Assembly (NCBI GenBank): GCA_025642075.2
Contig: JAODUO010000045.1
Coordinates: 161,001-225,000 of the forward strand
Direction: 5' to 3'
Length of the DNA: 64,000 nucleotides
Source of the DNA: Ridgeia piscesae
Lineage: Eukaryota > Annelida > Polychaeta > Sabellida > Siboglinidae
Shown here: positions 12,260 through 23,581 of the stretch, piece by piece
Layout of the letters: each line of letters opens with the position of its first letter
Position numbering within the stretch: position 1 is the first letter of the stretch
Notes under the pieces: generated by a model
What the model saw: only the letters and a program-made list of their open reading frames with translations
Told to the model about the DNA's origin: nothing
The model's database searches: none
Translations under genes and position numbers: made by a program

Positions 12260-12681
12260 GTGAGTGTCAACAGTCACGTCTATGTTGTTCAGGCACATGA
12301 CTTTTGTGTGCTTTGTTTTTTATTGTCATGAATCCTAAATCTTTTGGTTTTTAAAGGGTTAAAGTGGTCATTAATGAAGGCAAATAACCATAAAAATAGC
12401 TGTCTGATTAAACATGATCTTTAGCTAAAAGTAACGATATACAATTATTTATTTATTTATCGGACTTTTATTATTTTATTTATATATAATAGCTTTGATA
12501 ATTTAAAGTTTAGGTGCATACATGATACTATAATAATATAATAATAATTTCAAACCATGTTTAATCTATATTCAACATGTTTTATTTGCATGTTTTACTT
12601 GAGCTTTGGAATTAACTGTTTAGTGCTTACTTCAAGTGTCAAACCACGAAAGGGTAAATAAAAGATGTGAATGTTTCACAG

Positions 12682-12807
12682 ATCCCCCAGAGCAACCGAC
12701 AATATCGGGGTACACGGAGGGGCGTGAAGTGGCTGTGGGGCAGATTCAGAGCCTGACGTGTACATCTGTGGGTGGCAACCCTCCAGCCGAACTCACCTGG
12801 TGGAAAG
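12682..12807 (+). CDS. NPHS1-like: Nephrin-like exon: Ig5, first half
   Basis: Acceptor TTCACAG ends at 12681, donor GTAACA at 12808, phase 1 both sides. Starts YPPEQPTISGY, with first cysteine in SLTC and tryptophans in LTWWKG where the exon ends. The closest internal relative is Ig3 (PPGPPEITGY, GGNP). Confidence 0.9.
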
Positions 12808-13182
12808 GTAACAAGCTGTCATCTAAATAACCTGATTTTAATTTTCTGGAATAATTTGACAGTCTAGATTACTGAAACTTGAGTACTCGGGTAGTCATTT
12901 AAATTTTCATTCATGTTAAAACCTTGGAGACGAGAATCATTTTTGTAATAACTAATCCCCGTTACTATATTGATCATTATGGAAGTTTAGAGTGTGGGTA
13001 TTAATATCAAAACTGTAATCCAACAATGAGATTTATTCATGTAAAACAAAAATTTGACAAAGATTAAATAAATAACCTGCATATATAAACAGCTATTTGC
13101 GAACACAGGTAACTAAATTAGTAACATAGCAAACACATTGGTACATGTTCTGAATGATCAAGAGTATCGACCATTATTGCAG

Positions 13183-13347
13183 GAGAGAAGCTGCTAGGGG
13201 GCACCACTAGAATCACTGGTAACATCGTCACTCGCCAGGTGTCATTCATTCTCAAACCAGACGACAACAATGCCGAGTATCGGTGCAATGCCTCGAATCT
13301 GGCTACAGTGGAGCCTCTGATCACCTCCGTGAGGCTTCAAGTGAACT
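13183..13347 (+). CDS. NPHS1-like: Nephrin-like exon: Ig5, second half
   Basis: Acceptor TTGCAG ends at 13182, donor GTGAGT at 13348, phase 1 both sides. Continues as GEKLLGGTTRITG, then FILKPDDNNAEYRCNASNL with the second cysteine inside an NAS glycosylation motif, ending VRLQVN. Confidence 0.9.
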
Positions 13348-13562
13348 GTGAGTTGCGTTTAGTCTCACTGGCATTGTGCTTATTACGTAGCCTACTCTGT
13401 GTGTTAAAAGGATACACCAGTCAGGGAGAGGTTCTCAGTATTAACTTGCATATGTATACTATATTGGTTGTGCCCAGTAATTGTGTGCACAAAGATTGTT
13501 AATAAACAATTATTTATAGTTTAATGTTATCTAAAACATGCTATCTTAGATTCTTGAGATTT

Positions 13563-13765
13563 ATGCGCCAGTGACGTAAGCCAAACCATTCATGTCACTG
13601 GCGCATTGTTGAAAAAGGCAAGGATTGGCGGAAACTTAACTAATAATTGTGATAGTGACGTAAGCAATCCGCGACGTACTGGATACATCAAATGCCATTG
13701 GACAGACATAGGATGTTCGAACGTGCATGCGCCAGTGACGTAAGCGGTTTACATCACTGGCGCAT
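13563..13765. mobile_element. MITE-like element with hairpin ends
   Basis: Two short hairpins bracket about 120 bp. The left has arms ATGCGCCAGTGAC (13563-13575) and its complement (13594-13606). The right has arms ATGCGCCAGTGA (13727-13738) and its complement (13754-13765). TGACGTAAGC follows the left arm in each hairpin and recurs once between them. There is no coding potential. It lies in the Ig5-Ig6 intron and is probably a small fold-back or MITE element; family unknown. Confidence 0.6.
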
Positions 13766-14657
13766 CGTCTCAAGATGGCAGCGCCCTAAATCCAACATGG
13801 TGTGTTTCTGGTACAATTATACTATAATTAATTGTTTACTAATGATCTATGTGCACAATTACTTATACAATTATACAGATGTAAGTAAATGCAGTGAATC
13901 TCTCACTGACTGGAGTATCCCTTTAAGCTGTTATCACATATCTAAATATGCTTAATGACTGGTTCACTGTTAACTCAGCCGATTTTAACTTGAAGCCTGT
14001 GCCTCCTCAAATATTTGACCTAGATGTCTAAAAATATTGCTTGCGCCATTGTCTTTGCTCTAGCGCCTTTATTATTCAATTCTCGCAATTGCATGTTGTA
14101 GAAAATAAAAGTACCTACACAGTGGTGTCAACATTGTTGTTGTAACTTTAGAATATGTTGACCATTTCTTGATTGACACTAAGACATTTTGAATTTTCTT
14201 GTAAAAAATACTTTGTTGCGGTGTAACTTTTTTATGCTTGGCTTTATCTACAAGTTGAGTTTATTTAAAAGAACATTAAATTACCTACACACTGGTATAT
14301 ACTTTGTTATAATATGTTACACATTTTAGCTGTATACGTGGCCAACCTCCTGGCTGGAGGACATTTTTAAATGTCCAAAAACAAAAACTATTGCTGTTAA
14401 ATTTTTGAAAATGCGGTAAATATATTTGAGAACGGAAGTATCCAAAATAGCTGAATTCAAACCCTGTGCTGTATTCACTAAGCGGCTATGGCCGACCTGA
14501 GGAGATTCAGGGTGACCGTCAATGCCCGACTTGAGTGCTAAACAGTTAACATGTAGTTTCCTCTGGGATTCCCTGTCATCAAGGGTGGACTATGGTTTCT
14601 AATCATCTGTGTCATCTTGTTGTCCAAAAACTCTCCATTCTCTCACATCTCTTTCAG

Positions 14658-14960
14658 TCCCTCCTAAGATCCTGACGATAACGTCCACTCCGACGAAGCC
14701 AAGTGCCGGTCAGCAACTGGTCATCACCTGCACCAGTTCATCCAGTAACCCTGCCTCTGTTCTCTCCTGGTGGAAGGACGGGAACGAGATTGAGGGTATA
14801 GACGGAGGGGTGATTGATGCCAAGAACGGGGGAAAGTCTACCATCAGTAAGCTGCAGTTAACCCCCACGGCTGAGGATGACGGGGAGATCTATGCGTGTA
14901 GGGCAACAAACCCCCTTTTGGAGACTGCTGTCAGTGATGCGGTCACCCTCGATGTACTTT
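14658..14960 (+). CDS. NPHS1-like: Nephrin-like exon: Ig6
   Basis: Acceptor TTTCAG ends at 14657, donor GTGAGT at 14961, phase 1 both sides. Complete domain: FPPKILTITSTP at the start, first cysteine in LVITC, tryptophan in LSWWKDG, second cysteine in EIYACRAT, final VTLDVL. Confidence 0.93.
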
Positions 14961-15425
14961 GTGAGTATACGTACATTATAAGTTGTTGTCTTTGATTAAG
15001 TTGGCACCTCGCCATGTCATACATTCTGGGAAAATTCCAAGTAATTAAGTTGACACTGTTAAGTTAAGTAATTAAGTTGACACTGTCTGCTTTTACTCCA
15101 GGTGATACAAAACAGTTTGTGTGATAACTTAGTCATTTGTTACATCTGTAAGTAGATATGTGATGAATTCATTTCTAGGGATCTGTCAGAATACTTTCTG
15201 ATATCTAAACTTTCACTTTCCTTACAACACTAAATCTCATGTAATTCTTATGTACTCACAAAATTTAAATATATTTAGCACCATCAATATTTTCATAACC
15301 ATTCAATACCTTACATATTCTACTTTATTCACTCTTAATCTCCTCACCTAGAATTATTAATTACATAGTCTCAAGGATTGTTCATTTAGGTAAGTTTGTA
15401 TTATGATTTCCTCTTCCATCACCAG

Positions 15426-15728
15426 ATGTCCCCGTGTTCGATAGTGATGCTCCGAAAATTGTCAACATTGTGCAATCAGAATCAGAACACTTGAATTTCA
15501 CGGCCCGTGGCAACCCTGATGCCATCACCTACACATGGTACAGAGGCGGACAGAAGTTGACCTCCGCCAAGCAGGCAAAGGAAGGTGAACTGAGCATGCC
15601 CCACTTTGAGACGGACGGCCCGATCTTGAACATCACAGGCATTAAGCGGGCAGACACAGGCACCTATGTGTGTGAGGCACGCAACAACCAGGGAAAGTCT
15701 GACCACACCTTCCTTGTCAACGTCCAGT
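15426..15728 (+). CDS. NPHS1-like: Nephrin-like exon: Ig7, atypical (first cysteine absent)
   Basis: Acceptor CACCAG ends at 15425, donor GTGAGT at 15729, phase 1 both sides. It has the Ig tryptophan (YTWYRGG) and the last cysteine (GTYVCEARN), but where the B-strand cysteine belongs the text reads HLNFTARGNP. The canonical disulfide therefore cannot form. Human nephrin has a so-called spacer between its sixth and seventh Ig domains, and this domain sits in that very place, so it may be the spacer's equivalent (inference). Confidence 0.92.
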
Positions 15729-16034
15729 GTGAGTGACACCTGTCAATCATATTTGCTTCTTTCCTCCAAGATTGTGAGTGACACCTGTGAATCATATTTC
15801 TTCTTTCTTCTGAGATTGTGACTGACACCTGTCAATCATGTTTGCTTTCTTCCGAGATTGTGAGTGACACCTGTCAATCGTATTTTCTTCTTTCTTCCGA
15901 GATTGTGAGTGACACCTGTCATTCATGTTTTCTTTCCTCCGAGATTGTAAGTGACACCTGTGAATCATATTTTCTTATTTCTTCCGAGGTTGTGAGTGAC
16001 ACCTGTCAATCATGTTTTCTTCTTTCTTCGAACC
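15729..16034. repeat. Tandem repeat of an intron start (donor copied seven times)
   Basis: Seven copies of a 41-46 bp unit that begins GTGAGTGACACCTGTCAATC and ends in a pyrimidine-rich TTCTTTCTTCCGAGATT. The first copy is the real 5' splice site of the Ig7 exon. Units start near 15729, 15774, 15819, 15860, 15905, 15946 and 15991. Six keep a GTGAGT or GTAAGT hexamer; the third has GTGACT. Confidence 0.93.
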
Positions 16035-16360
16035 CTTGCAGGGTGAGGGCTATGTCACATTCACGCATGTGTTTATGCGTGCGTGTGTGGATGTGTTGTG
16101 TGTGTATGTGCGTGCATGCGTTTGTGCGTGTGTGTTAGAAATAGTGTGTTTCCATGAAGATTTTGGCATATTTATTAGTTGATGTTATATTTTCTTTAAT
16201 TTTAAACAACCTCTTAAGTGTATTAAAAACAGCGACTGATACAATCACATGAGATCCTGCTTCATAAACTCGTGAAAAATTGCTCAGAAACAGGTTTGAA
16301 TGCAACTTCTCATTTTGTATTCATTGTTGATGTTGACACAGCTGTCTCTCCACTCAACAG

Positions 16361-16639
16361 ATGCTGCAGGGATCACTGACCACACGAAGCATGTCTTGAT
16401 GGACCCAGGAAGCAATGCAACCTTTGAGTGTACGGTTGATGCCAACCCTGTCACCGATGGAATGATAACGTGGTCACGTGACGGCTATGACATGTCACGC
16501 ACTGTCACATCATTCAATGCTGGACGTAGCACCCTGACTGTGCATGACCTGATGAAGGATGACTCGGGGGTGTTCACCTGTAATGCCAACAATGGGATAG
16601 GGGAGGTGGCTAAGGCTGAAACTGCCCTCGTCGTCAAGT
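16361..16639 (+). CDS. NPHS1-like: Nephrin-like exon: Ig8
   Basis: Acceptor TCAACAG ends at 16360, donor GTGAGT at 16640, phase 1 both sides. Complete domain with first cysteine in NATFEC (preceded by an N-glycosylation motif), tryptophan in ITWSRDG, second cysteine in GVFTCNANN, final TALVVK. Confidence 0.92.
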
Positions 16640-16689
16640 GTGAGTATCTTGGTAGCCCTCATAATCCATTCCAGGATCAGTCTGCCCTC

Positions 16690-17745
16690 TTTCTGTGACG
16701 CTCACCTCCTGGTGTTCCACACACCCTGTGATGTTCTCACCCCATACGTTCCTCCTGGGCCCTCTCTGTGAGGTTCCGCACCCCTCTTATTGATGTTCCG
16801 CCCACACTTTGTGATGTTCCACCCCCTCTGTGTGAAATTCTGCTCCTGTCTGTGATGTTCCACCCCTCTATGTAGTTCCACCCCTCTATGTAGTTCTACC
16901 CTTCTATGTAGTTCCACCCCTCTATGTAGTTCCACCCCTCTCTGTGTGTTCCACCCCTCGCTGTATGTTCTACCCGTTTCTGTAATGTTCCACCCCTCTC
17001 TGTGATGTCCCTTCTCTGATGTTCCATCCCTCTCTGTGATGTCCCCCCTGTGTGATGTTCTACCCCCTCTAGGATGTTCCACCCCTCGCTGTGATGTTCC
17101 ACCCCTCTCTGTGTTCCACCTGTCTCTGTGATGTTCCAATCTTCTATGTGATGTACCCTCTGTGATTTTCCACCCCCTCTATGTGATGTCCTCCCTCTGT
17201 GATTTTCCACCCCCTCTATGTGATGTCCTCCCTTCTGTGATTTTCCACCCCCTCTATGTGATGTACCCTCTGTGATTTTCCACCCCCTCTATGTGATGTC
17301 CTCCCTCTGTGATTTTCCACCCCCTCTATGTGATGTCCATTTCCTTTTTCTCTGTGATTTTCCACCCCCTCTATGTGATGTCCTCCCTCTGTGATTTTCC
17401 ACCCCCTCTATGTGATGTCCTCCCTCTGTGATTTTCCACCCCCTCTATGTGATGTCCTCCCTCTGTGATTTTCCACCCCCTCTATGTGATGTCCTCCCTC
17501 TGTGATTTTCCACCCCCTCTATGTGATGTCCTCCCTCTGTGATTTTCCACCCCCTCTATGTGATGTCCTCCCTCTGTGATGTTCCACCCCCTCTATGTGA
17601 TGTCCTCCCTCTGTGATTTTCCACCCCCTCTATGTGATGTCCTCCCTCTGTGATTTTCCACCCCCTCTATGTGATGTCCTCCCTCTGTGATTTCCACCCC
17701 CTCTATGTGATGTCCTCCCTCTGTGATGTTCCACCCCGTCAATAC
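16690..17745. repeat. 37-bp minisatellite
   Basis: From about 17165 the unit is a regular 37 bp (TGTGATTTTCCACCCCCTCT, then ATGTGATGTCCTCCCTC) with very few differences. The upstream part is more diverged and uses a shorter GTTCCACCCCTCTNTGTGAT unit. Open frames on the minus strand through it are artefacts. Intron between Ig8 and Ig9. Confidence 0.95.
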
Positions 17746-18990
17746 TGATCCTAAGCTTGCGTTGTCTGTTTTTCCTCCTCCCACACTGTTCTTTCACCGT
17801 TGCCTCCACTCCCCTCTCTATTTCACTCTCACAATCCCTCCTAATCTCTCTTTTCACAATCCTCCTAACTTGTCCTCCTCCAGTCAGCCACTGCCTTTGG
17901 CAACCGTTTTACTCCCATTCACTAGACATGTTCACTCGACTTGAGTCGACAGATCTTGGGGGCCATTACACTATTGATGAACCAGGGACCATTATACTAT
18001 TGAATAATTTTCTCCAAAAGCCATTTATCTTTGTGTAACAAATCCCTGGCAACCATTTCACCAATGTCGTGAAGAGCTCTTAAGATTGATTTTGATCCTT
18101 AACCGTGATCTTGAATACGTGAAAAGTGTCAACACCATAAAGTGTCAGTGGTACACTGTCACTGTGTGTCATGGAAATAATGTCCTCTATAATATGCCAG
18201 TGGATTTTTGTGTTTTGAAAAAAAGCCATTTAATTTAACAAGGGAATTTGCTCAGTGAGGAATTTTCCTCAAGAGTTATTTATCTTTATCTTAGTGAAAC
18301 AGCCCCCAGATTATCTGCAGTCTTCTCCATCTGCCACACATGACTGTTCATCCAGGGTTGACCTAGTGAGGTCAACTGTCTCTGCATCTTCTTTTCATTA
18401 TTGTTCTATCACAAGTTTCTGTCTGTTTTGGTTCTAGCTATAGTTTATTATTTTATTACAAATACGGTTGAATTTCCCTCAATACTGTGCCTTGACAGGA
18501 GATGTCAATTCCATCTGGTATTCGTGATGTCAAAAAATTACTGATTTACATCCATGTGAGATTTCAGTTTGCTATATAAGGATTTTTATTAAAGCCCAGT
18601 CATTTGAGAGCCCAACATTCTTAACAAAAAAGTGACTACTCATTTTATGGTTTATTATATGTATCTTATATGTGACATGAGCAACTTACTCTGCTAAACT
18701 GCAGCCAAATCTGTTGCCTCAAATTATCTTGAAATCATCCTGTAATTCCCCGGACTTAGTTGTTCCCACGAAAGAAAAACACAAACGAAGACAGGAAGAG
18801 GTCGGACAATGTATGTACATTTGAGTCACTGAACTCGCATCCACTAGGATTAGTCTAATACTTTTGGGTCGAAAGTATGGTTTGAGGTAACGGACAAGAT
18901 TGCTTTTTCGGACTTTCGGCTTGTCTGTCACAGCCTTCCTCCATGCCTTCGCACCATCTTGTGTGTGTACGTCTTTCCTGAGTTCCTACC
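17746..18990. other. Intron interior, nothing recognised
   Basis: Part of the 3.8-kb intron between Ig8 and Ig9. Pyrimidine-rich at first, then ordinary AT-rich DNA. No exon-like segment with matching splice phases was found. Confidence 0.6.
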
Positions 18991-18998
18991 TGTTAAAA

Positions 18999-19422
18999 CA
19001 GTGGTTCTCAACCGGGGCTCCCAGCTCATTTGGGGTCTGCAGAGACCTGCCATGGGGTTCGTAAGATGGCCGGAGAAAAATGTAATTTTATATGACTAAG
19101 TACAATTAAAACAGAACTGTTTCTGGTGTACCGTAAATCTTATATTTATAGCCACGGCTAATAATACAGTAGTTTGTCGCCAAAATGATGATGAAAACGC
19201 CAAAGTAGGGGTGCGGCTTTGATTAGGGGTGCGGCTAGTAACACAGAATTTATGATAACTGAAAACGGCCGCCAGTCATCTCAAGTAAACCACATTAACA
19301 CACCATACATTCACTGCAACAATAAACAATAACTTGTCATCACAGTAGCTAAATCACGTGGGATGTCTTTTGTGGTGGTGCATGAATTTTTATATAGGAC
19401 ACAGAAATGTTGAGAGCCACTG
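18999..19422. mobile_element. Non-autonomous hAT element with 8-bp target duplication
   Basis: Terminal inverted repeats CAGTGGTTCTCAACC (left) and GTTGAGAGCCACTG (right) are of the Charlie/hAT type. Both sides are flanked by TGTTAAAA (18991-18998 and 19423-19430), a perfect 8-bp target-site duplication. At 424 bp with no transposase, it depends on another element. Inside are two GGGGTGCGGCT motifs that may be a nested fragment. Confidence 0.88.
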
Positions 19423-19429
19423 TGTTAAA

Positions 19430-20466
19430 ACTAATCATCGGTATATACCACAAATGATCACTATACCATCCCCGCTTGACCCTCTCACCCAGTGTGATGT
19501 CCAGCTGAGGCTGTGTCCAGCCTGTCTAATTCAGACTTACAAATGTTTCACTCTATTCTTCTAGAACGTCTCATTCCACCTATGCGCAGCTTGTAAAATG
19601 TCTGTTTGTTCTCCGTAAACATGGCAAGATTATCAGAATTGTCCAAAATTGCACCAATGGTAACAACTATCACTGTTCCAAAATGGCAACAACTTTCACA
19701 GTTGTTGAACAGTTTGAGGGCTGAAGTGTTGATTGGAGGAAGCGGGGTTCAAACTGGTGCCAACCATTCAGGGTTCGGTACTGGTTTCAGCTGCCATGTC
19801 AAAACCTGGGCGGTTTCTTTCACCCTGCACTGCCTGTGTTTTGGACATGATGGCCCCTTTAAACTGGTGTTCATGCCAGGGGAAGTAAGAGGTTCCCATA
19901 CAGGGAAATGGGAAACAATCTGCCATGATATGATTGAGCTGGGATCTTATTCTCGACTCCGATTGAGAATAAGATTAGAAGAAGGACTTGTGACGGTTGT
20001 GGGCCCCACAGAAGATTGACTGCAAATGCTGTATATTATATCTAATAACCAAGAAGAAGATGAATTATAATGATTATGTTCATGCGATCACACGTACTTC
20101 TTTCTGTCTTCGTAGTCTTTTGGAATACAATTGGATTTTATTATTGAAATTATGCAACAGTATCGAACATGCACATGGGATAGTTAATATATTGCATAAC
20201 AGTAAGTTGTAATTTTTAAGAATCGTAAATTAATTCAGTTGTATGCTGTAATCAGTTAAATTGATCTGCAGATGTTAACACCTTTTATGGGGCATTGTTA
20301 TCATAATAAAATGTTAAGCTAATACTTCCACCTATGTTTGGTTGTAGTACAAGTCAAAATCTTTGTATACACACCAAGGCGTTCAGTCCTCTGTGATGTT
20401 GTGGCTGTATAATTACTTGTATTCTGCCATGCTTCACTAACAATATGCTGCATGTTTCTTTCTTAG
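19430..20466. other. Intron interior; unassigned open frame 19606-20019
   Basis: The longest open frame (about 137 codons) has no recognisable motif and no supporting splice context. A short hairpin, TCTTATTCTC with its complement, sits near 19946-19975. I do not call a gene here. Confidence 0.5.
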
Positions 20467-20585
20467 TTGCCCCCGAGATTGACAGATCCCTGGCATTCAG
20501 CAAGGCCGCTGCGGAGAAAGGCAGCTCAGCCAAACTGATCTGCAAGGCTGAAGGTGCCCCACAAGTGACCTTCAAATGGTTCAAG
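20467..20585 (+). CDS. NPHS1-like: Nephrin-like exon: Ig9, first half
   Basis: Acceptor TTCTTAG ends at 20466, phase 1 in, phase 0 out after ...FKWFK. Starts FAPEIDRSLAFSKAAAEKGS, first cysteine in AKLIC, tryptophan in FKWFK. The donor is GTCGGC, again weak like the other phase-0 donor of this gene at 10298. Confidence 0.88.
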
Positions 20586-20760
20586 GTCGGCACTCCTTCA
20601 TTTTAGCACCAGCGTAGTTATTAGTATTTTTATCAGCTTCTGAAATATCACAGACCATGTGAAGGATGGGCCTCTTAGTGCTGGCTTGAAACTGTGTGAT
20701 TGGTGTTTTATGCAAACATCTTTTGTGGTTCCTCTTAAATGGTTGGTTATGGTAAAGGGT

Positions 20761-20938
20761 AATTGCCTGAGTTTGAGTCCTAAAAAACATTCAGATTAAA
20801 AGTTAAATGGATTGTGGCGCCATCTTGTGAGTGAAACATGCAAACGGACAATTGCCTGAGTTTGAGTCCTAAAAAAACATTCGGATTACAAGTTACATGG
20901 ATTGTGGCGCCACCTTGTGAGTGAAACATGCAAACTGA
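20761..20938. repeat. 89-bp tandem duplication
   Basis: Two copies of a segment starting ATTGCCTGAGTTTGAGTCCT and ending GTGAGTGAAACATGCAAAC, offset by 89 bp and about 95% alike. Intron inside Ig9. Confidence 0.9.
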
Positions 20939-21344
20939 CACTAATATTTAACTTGTGGTTATTGTTATTTATTAAATTCAATCACTATAACATAAGTAGA
21001 ATATGTAAGTTGTGTTGATCACCGCAGATGCATGCGATTTTGGTTTAACATTTAACTAATTAAAAACGGCGTCGTGTAGTGTCCTAAACCCGCAAGTGAA
21101 GAATAAATACAATTTGTATAGTGCCATGTGTCCAGGTTCAGAGGCATTTAAAACTTAACATTTTAGAAACACAATTGCTATCATAAAAGTGGTAGTTTGG
21201 ATATTCCAGTAGTGTTGGTGCTATGGTTTCCCTTGCTTGCTTTATTCTTGTTTCTTGTTCTTATTTATTTTCTTCATATTTTTTTACAAATAAAAATAAT
21301 TTATAAACATTTTATAAATAAAAATCTCACATTTTCCTTCACAG

Positions 21345-21528
21345 AACTCACTGGATTTGGATGTGACTGGAACGAAGTATTCGGCAGCGGCGAGGAAAGT
21401 GGACCTGGTTCACTATGAGTCGGCCATGATGGTCCACAATATCACAGAGGGGGACTACGCCAAGTACGTGTGCATTGCGGAGAATGAACTTGGCACCGAC
21501 ACAACTGTCGTCACCCTGGACGGAACAA
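21345..21528 (+). CDS. NPHS1-like: Nephrin-like exon: Ig9, second half
   Basis: Acceptor CTTCACAG ends at 21344 (phase 0), donor GTGAGT at 21529 (phase 1). Encodes NSLDLDVTGTKYS, then MMVHNITEGDYAKYVCIAEN with the second cysteine, and the link toward FN3. This is the last Ig domain before FN3, as in nephrin. Confidence 0.9.
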
Positions 21529-22351
21529 GTGAGTGGGGCCTTGAAACTCTTGAAAAGCCTTGAATTTTATTGGCCCTGAAATCATTGAATTTTACAATTT
21601 ACTGTGGTCAATGAAATTATTTTTGGCCAATCTGCTATGATGAGTATCAGTCAAACAGGCATAAACAAGCAAAAGCAAATGTACAGAAATAATTCTCATG
21701 CTCACTCGGTTGTTCACTGTAAAAGTGGTGGTTGAAATTGGATTAAAATGATATCTATCATTAAAATAGTCTTGAATATTTTGTTTAAATAGCTTTAAAA
21801 ATATTGAATAGCCTTGAATTTCAAATCTTCAGAAGTATATGTACCCTGACTTTTTAACAGCAATGATACCTGAATAAGACCATTGCTGCCATTGTCGGTT
21901 AAAAGAACGTTGTTGTGCGCAGGAAATACCAAGAGCTAGAACTAGTCAAGATATGTGGCAGCTTACCTGTGTTTCAGGTTGTCCCTGCTAAATATTGCCA
22001 AACCCAGAAGTTCCCCAATGCAAAATGGAGATGTGTAGCAACAACCGTGAAGCTTTTCAGAATAACATTTGTCTCTGGTTACCTGACACATGCAGGCATA
22101 TTCTGCACATGCCAATGAGCTCTCATACACATATTCTGTCAGTTTTGTGATTTTAGCACTTCGGCTAGTCATACTTTGAGGTCCAGTTTATGTGCCTCGA
22201 TAAACTTTCCAAAAGTTTATTTATGAACACCTAGACTAAGAAACAGTAGACAATATCGGTCAAAACAAAAGCTCGTGGTCTCTGGAATCTGGTTATTTGT
22301 TTATTTTGAATGTACTGCGTCATGCTGAATACTGCCGTCCTCTGGGTACAG

Positions 22352-22540
22352 GTATACCGGATCCTCCTTATGACATGAGATATGTCAACGCCACACACAA
22401 CAGCATCACTATTCAGTGGACCGCCGGCTTTGACGGTGGCTCCCCCCAGTGGTTCCAGGTGCGCTACAGCGAAACAGGACAGGAGGGCCAGAAATACGAA
22501 GACGTCATGCCTCCAAACTCTGCAGTCTACACCATCAAAG
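22352..22540 (+). CDS. NPHS1-like: Nephrin-like exon: FN3, first half
   Basis: Acceptor GGTACAG ends at 22351, donor GTGCGT at 22541, phase 1 both sides. Starts SIPDPPYDMRYVNATHNS, then ITIQWTAGFDGGSPQWFQV, giving the conserved fibronectin type III tryptophan and the GGSP turn, followed by RYSETGQ. One NAT glycosylation motif. Confidence 0.92.
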
Positions 22541-22924
22541 GTGCGTGTCGTCGGCTTAATAAGGAAACGTTCTTTTTTGTTGGTTAAGTAAAATAATTTG
22601 TACAGAGACTAATATTTTAGTACCGTTGTCATTATAAACACATTGAAAAAAATGAGAAGTATAAAATCAAGTATTTATGCTGATTCTGTCTATATGACAG
22701 GACTCTTACTAAAGCCTTGCTGACGTTTACGTCACCATATTTTGTATATGATGAAACAATATTTTGTTAAACAAGAATCCTGTTTCTCTAATAAAAATTG
22801 TTGCATCATTGCTCAAATTATTTTTACATTTCTCCATTCGCTGATTCTGCCTCATCTTTGCCCTCTCTATGTCCCATTCTTCACCCATTTGCCGTCTTGT
22901 CATCCCTCCTAGCCTCCCTATTCT

Positions 22925-23090
22925 AATAGCATTAGACACCGTTGAGAGAATCCAATTCAAATCCTGCGCTGCTAAATCACATGTACTTGTTCATCTGCCT
23001 TTATGAATGATTACCTGGCTACACAATGTCCTGGATATCTGTATATTAAATATTTGCGCATTAATTGTGACATGGCTGTATAGGAAGTTA
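22925..23090 (+). mobile_element. tRNA-derived SINE fragment, copy 1
   Basis: A degraded box-B-like AATTCAAATCC is followed by the family body: ACCTGGCTACAC..., GCGCATTAATTG.GACATGGCTG. This parallels 43490-43802. It ends about 40 bp before the acceptor of the second FN3 exon. Confidence 0.55.
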
Positions 23091-23119
23091 CCATTACGAT
23101 TTTGCACTTTTCTGTATAG

Positions 23120-23218
23120 AGTTGAAGCTGGGGACAGAGTACGAGATGACGGTGCGAGCCATAAACAAACTGGGAGAAAGTGTCTTCCAGAAAGAAACAG
23201 TCACAGCAAAGACATCAG
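23120..23218 (+). CDS. NPHS1-like: Nephrin-like exon: FN3, second half
   Basis: Acceptor CTGTATAG ends at 23119, donor GTAAGG at 23219, phase 1 both sides. Encodes ELKLGTEYEMTVRAINKLGE, the F-strand L-x-Y and G-strand region of a fibronectin type III fold, then KETVTAKTS. Confidence 0.93.
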
Positions 23219-23519
23219 GTAAGGATCTCAACGTCCACAGTCGTCATGCAGTGATTTCTACTAGTATCGAGTATGTATAAGATTCCATGCTTCTGGGTTA
23301 AACTTGGCAAAAGACACCATTCATTATAAGTCAATTTGTTTTTATTTTATAAAATATCTTTTTTTAAATTATATAATATTTTTTTCTTTATATTTAATTT
23401 TGAGATCTATCTTGGTGACGTCATATTTTGGTGAGAATAGTGTCGTTTTATTTTAAAATAAATATTTGTTTTATAAAAAATTATAATATAAAACAATATT
23501 TTTTGTGATATAATTAATT

Positions 23520-23566
23520 TTGGTGACATTATATTTTGGTGACATTATATTTTGGTGACACTGGTT
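23520..23566. repeat. 20-bp tandem repeat before membrane-span exon
   Basis: Three copies of TTTTGGTGACATTATAT end within 20 bp of the acceptor at 23581. Confidence 0.85.
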
Positions 23567-23581
23567 GTGCTGTGTCTCCAG

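Noticed and set aside
19606..20019. 137-codon open frame in the Ig8-Ig9 intron
   Set aside because: No motif, no matching splice phases, no start context; probably chance.
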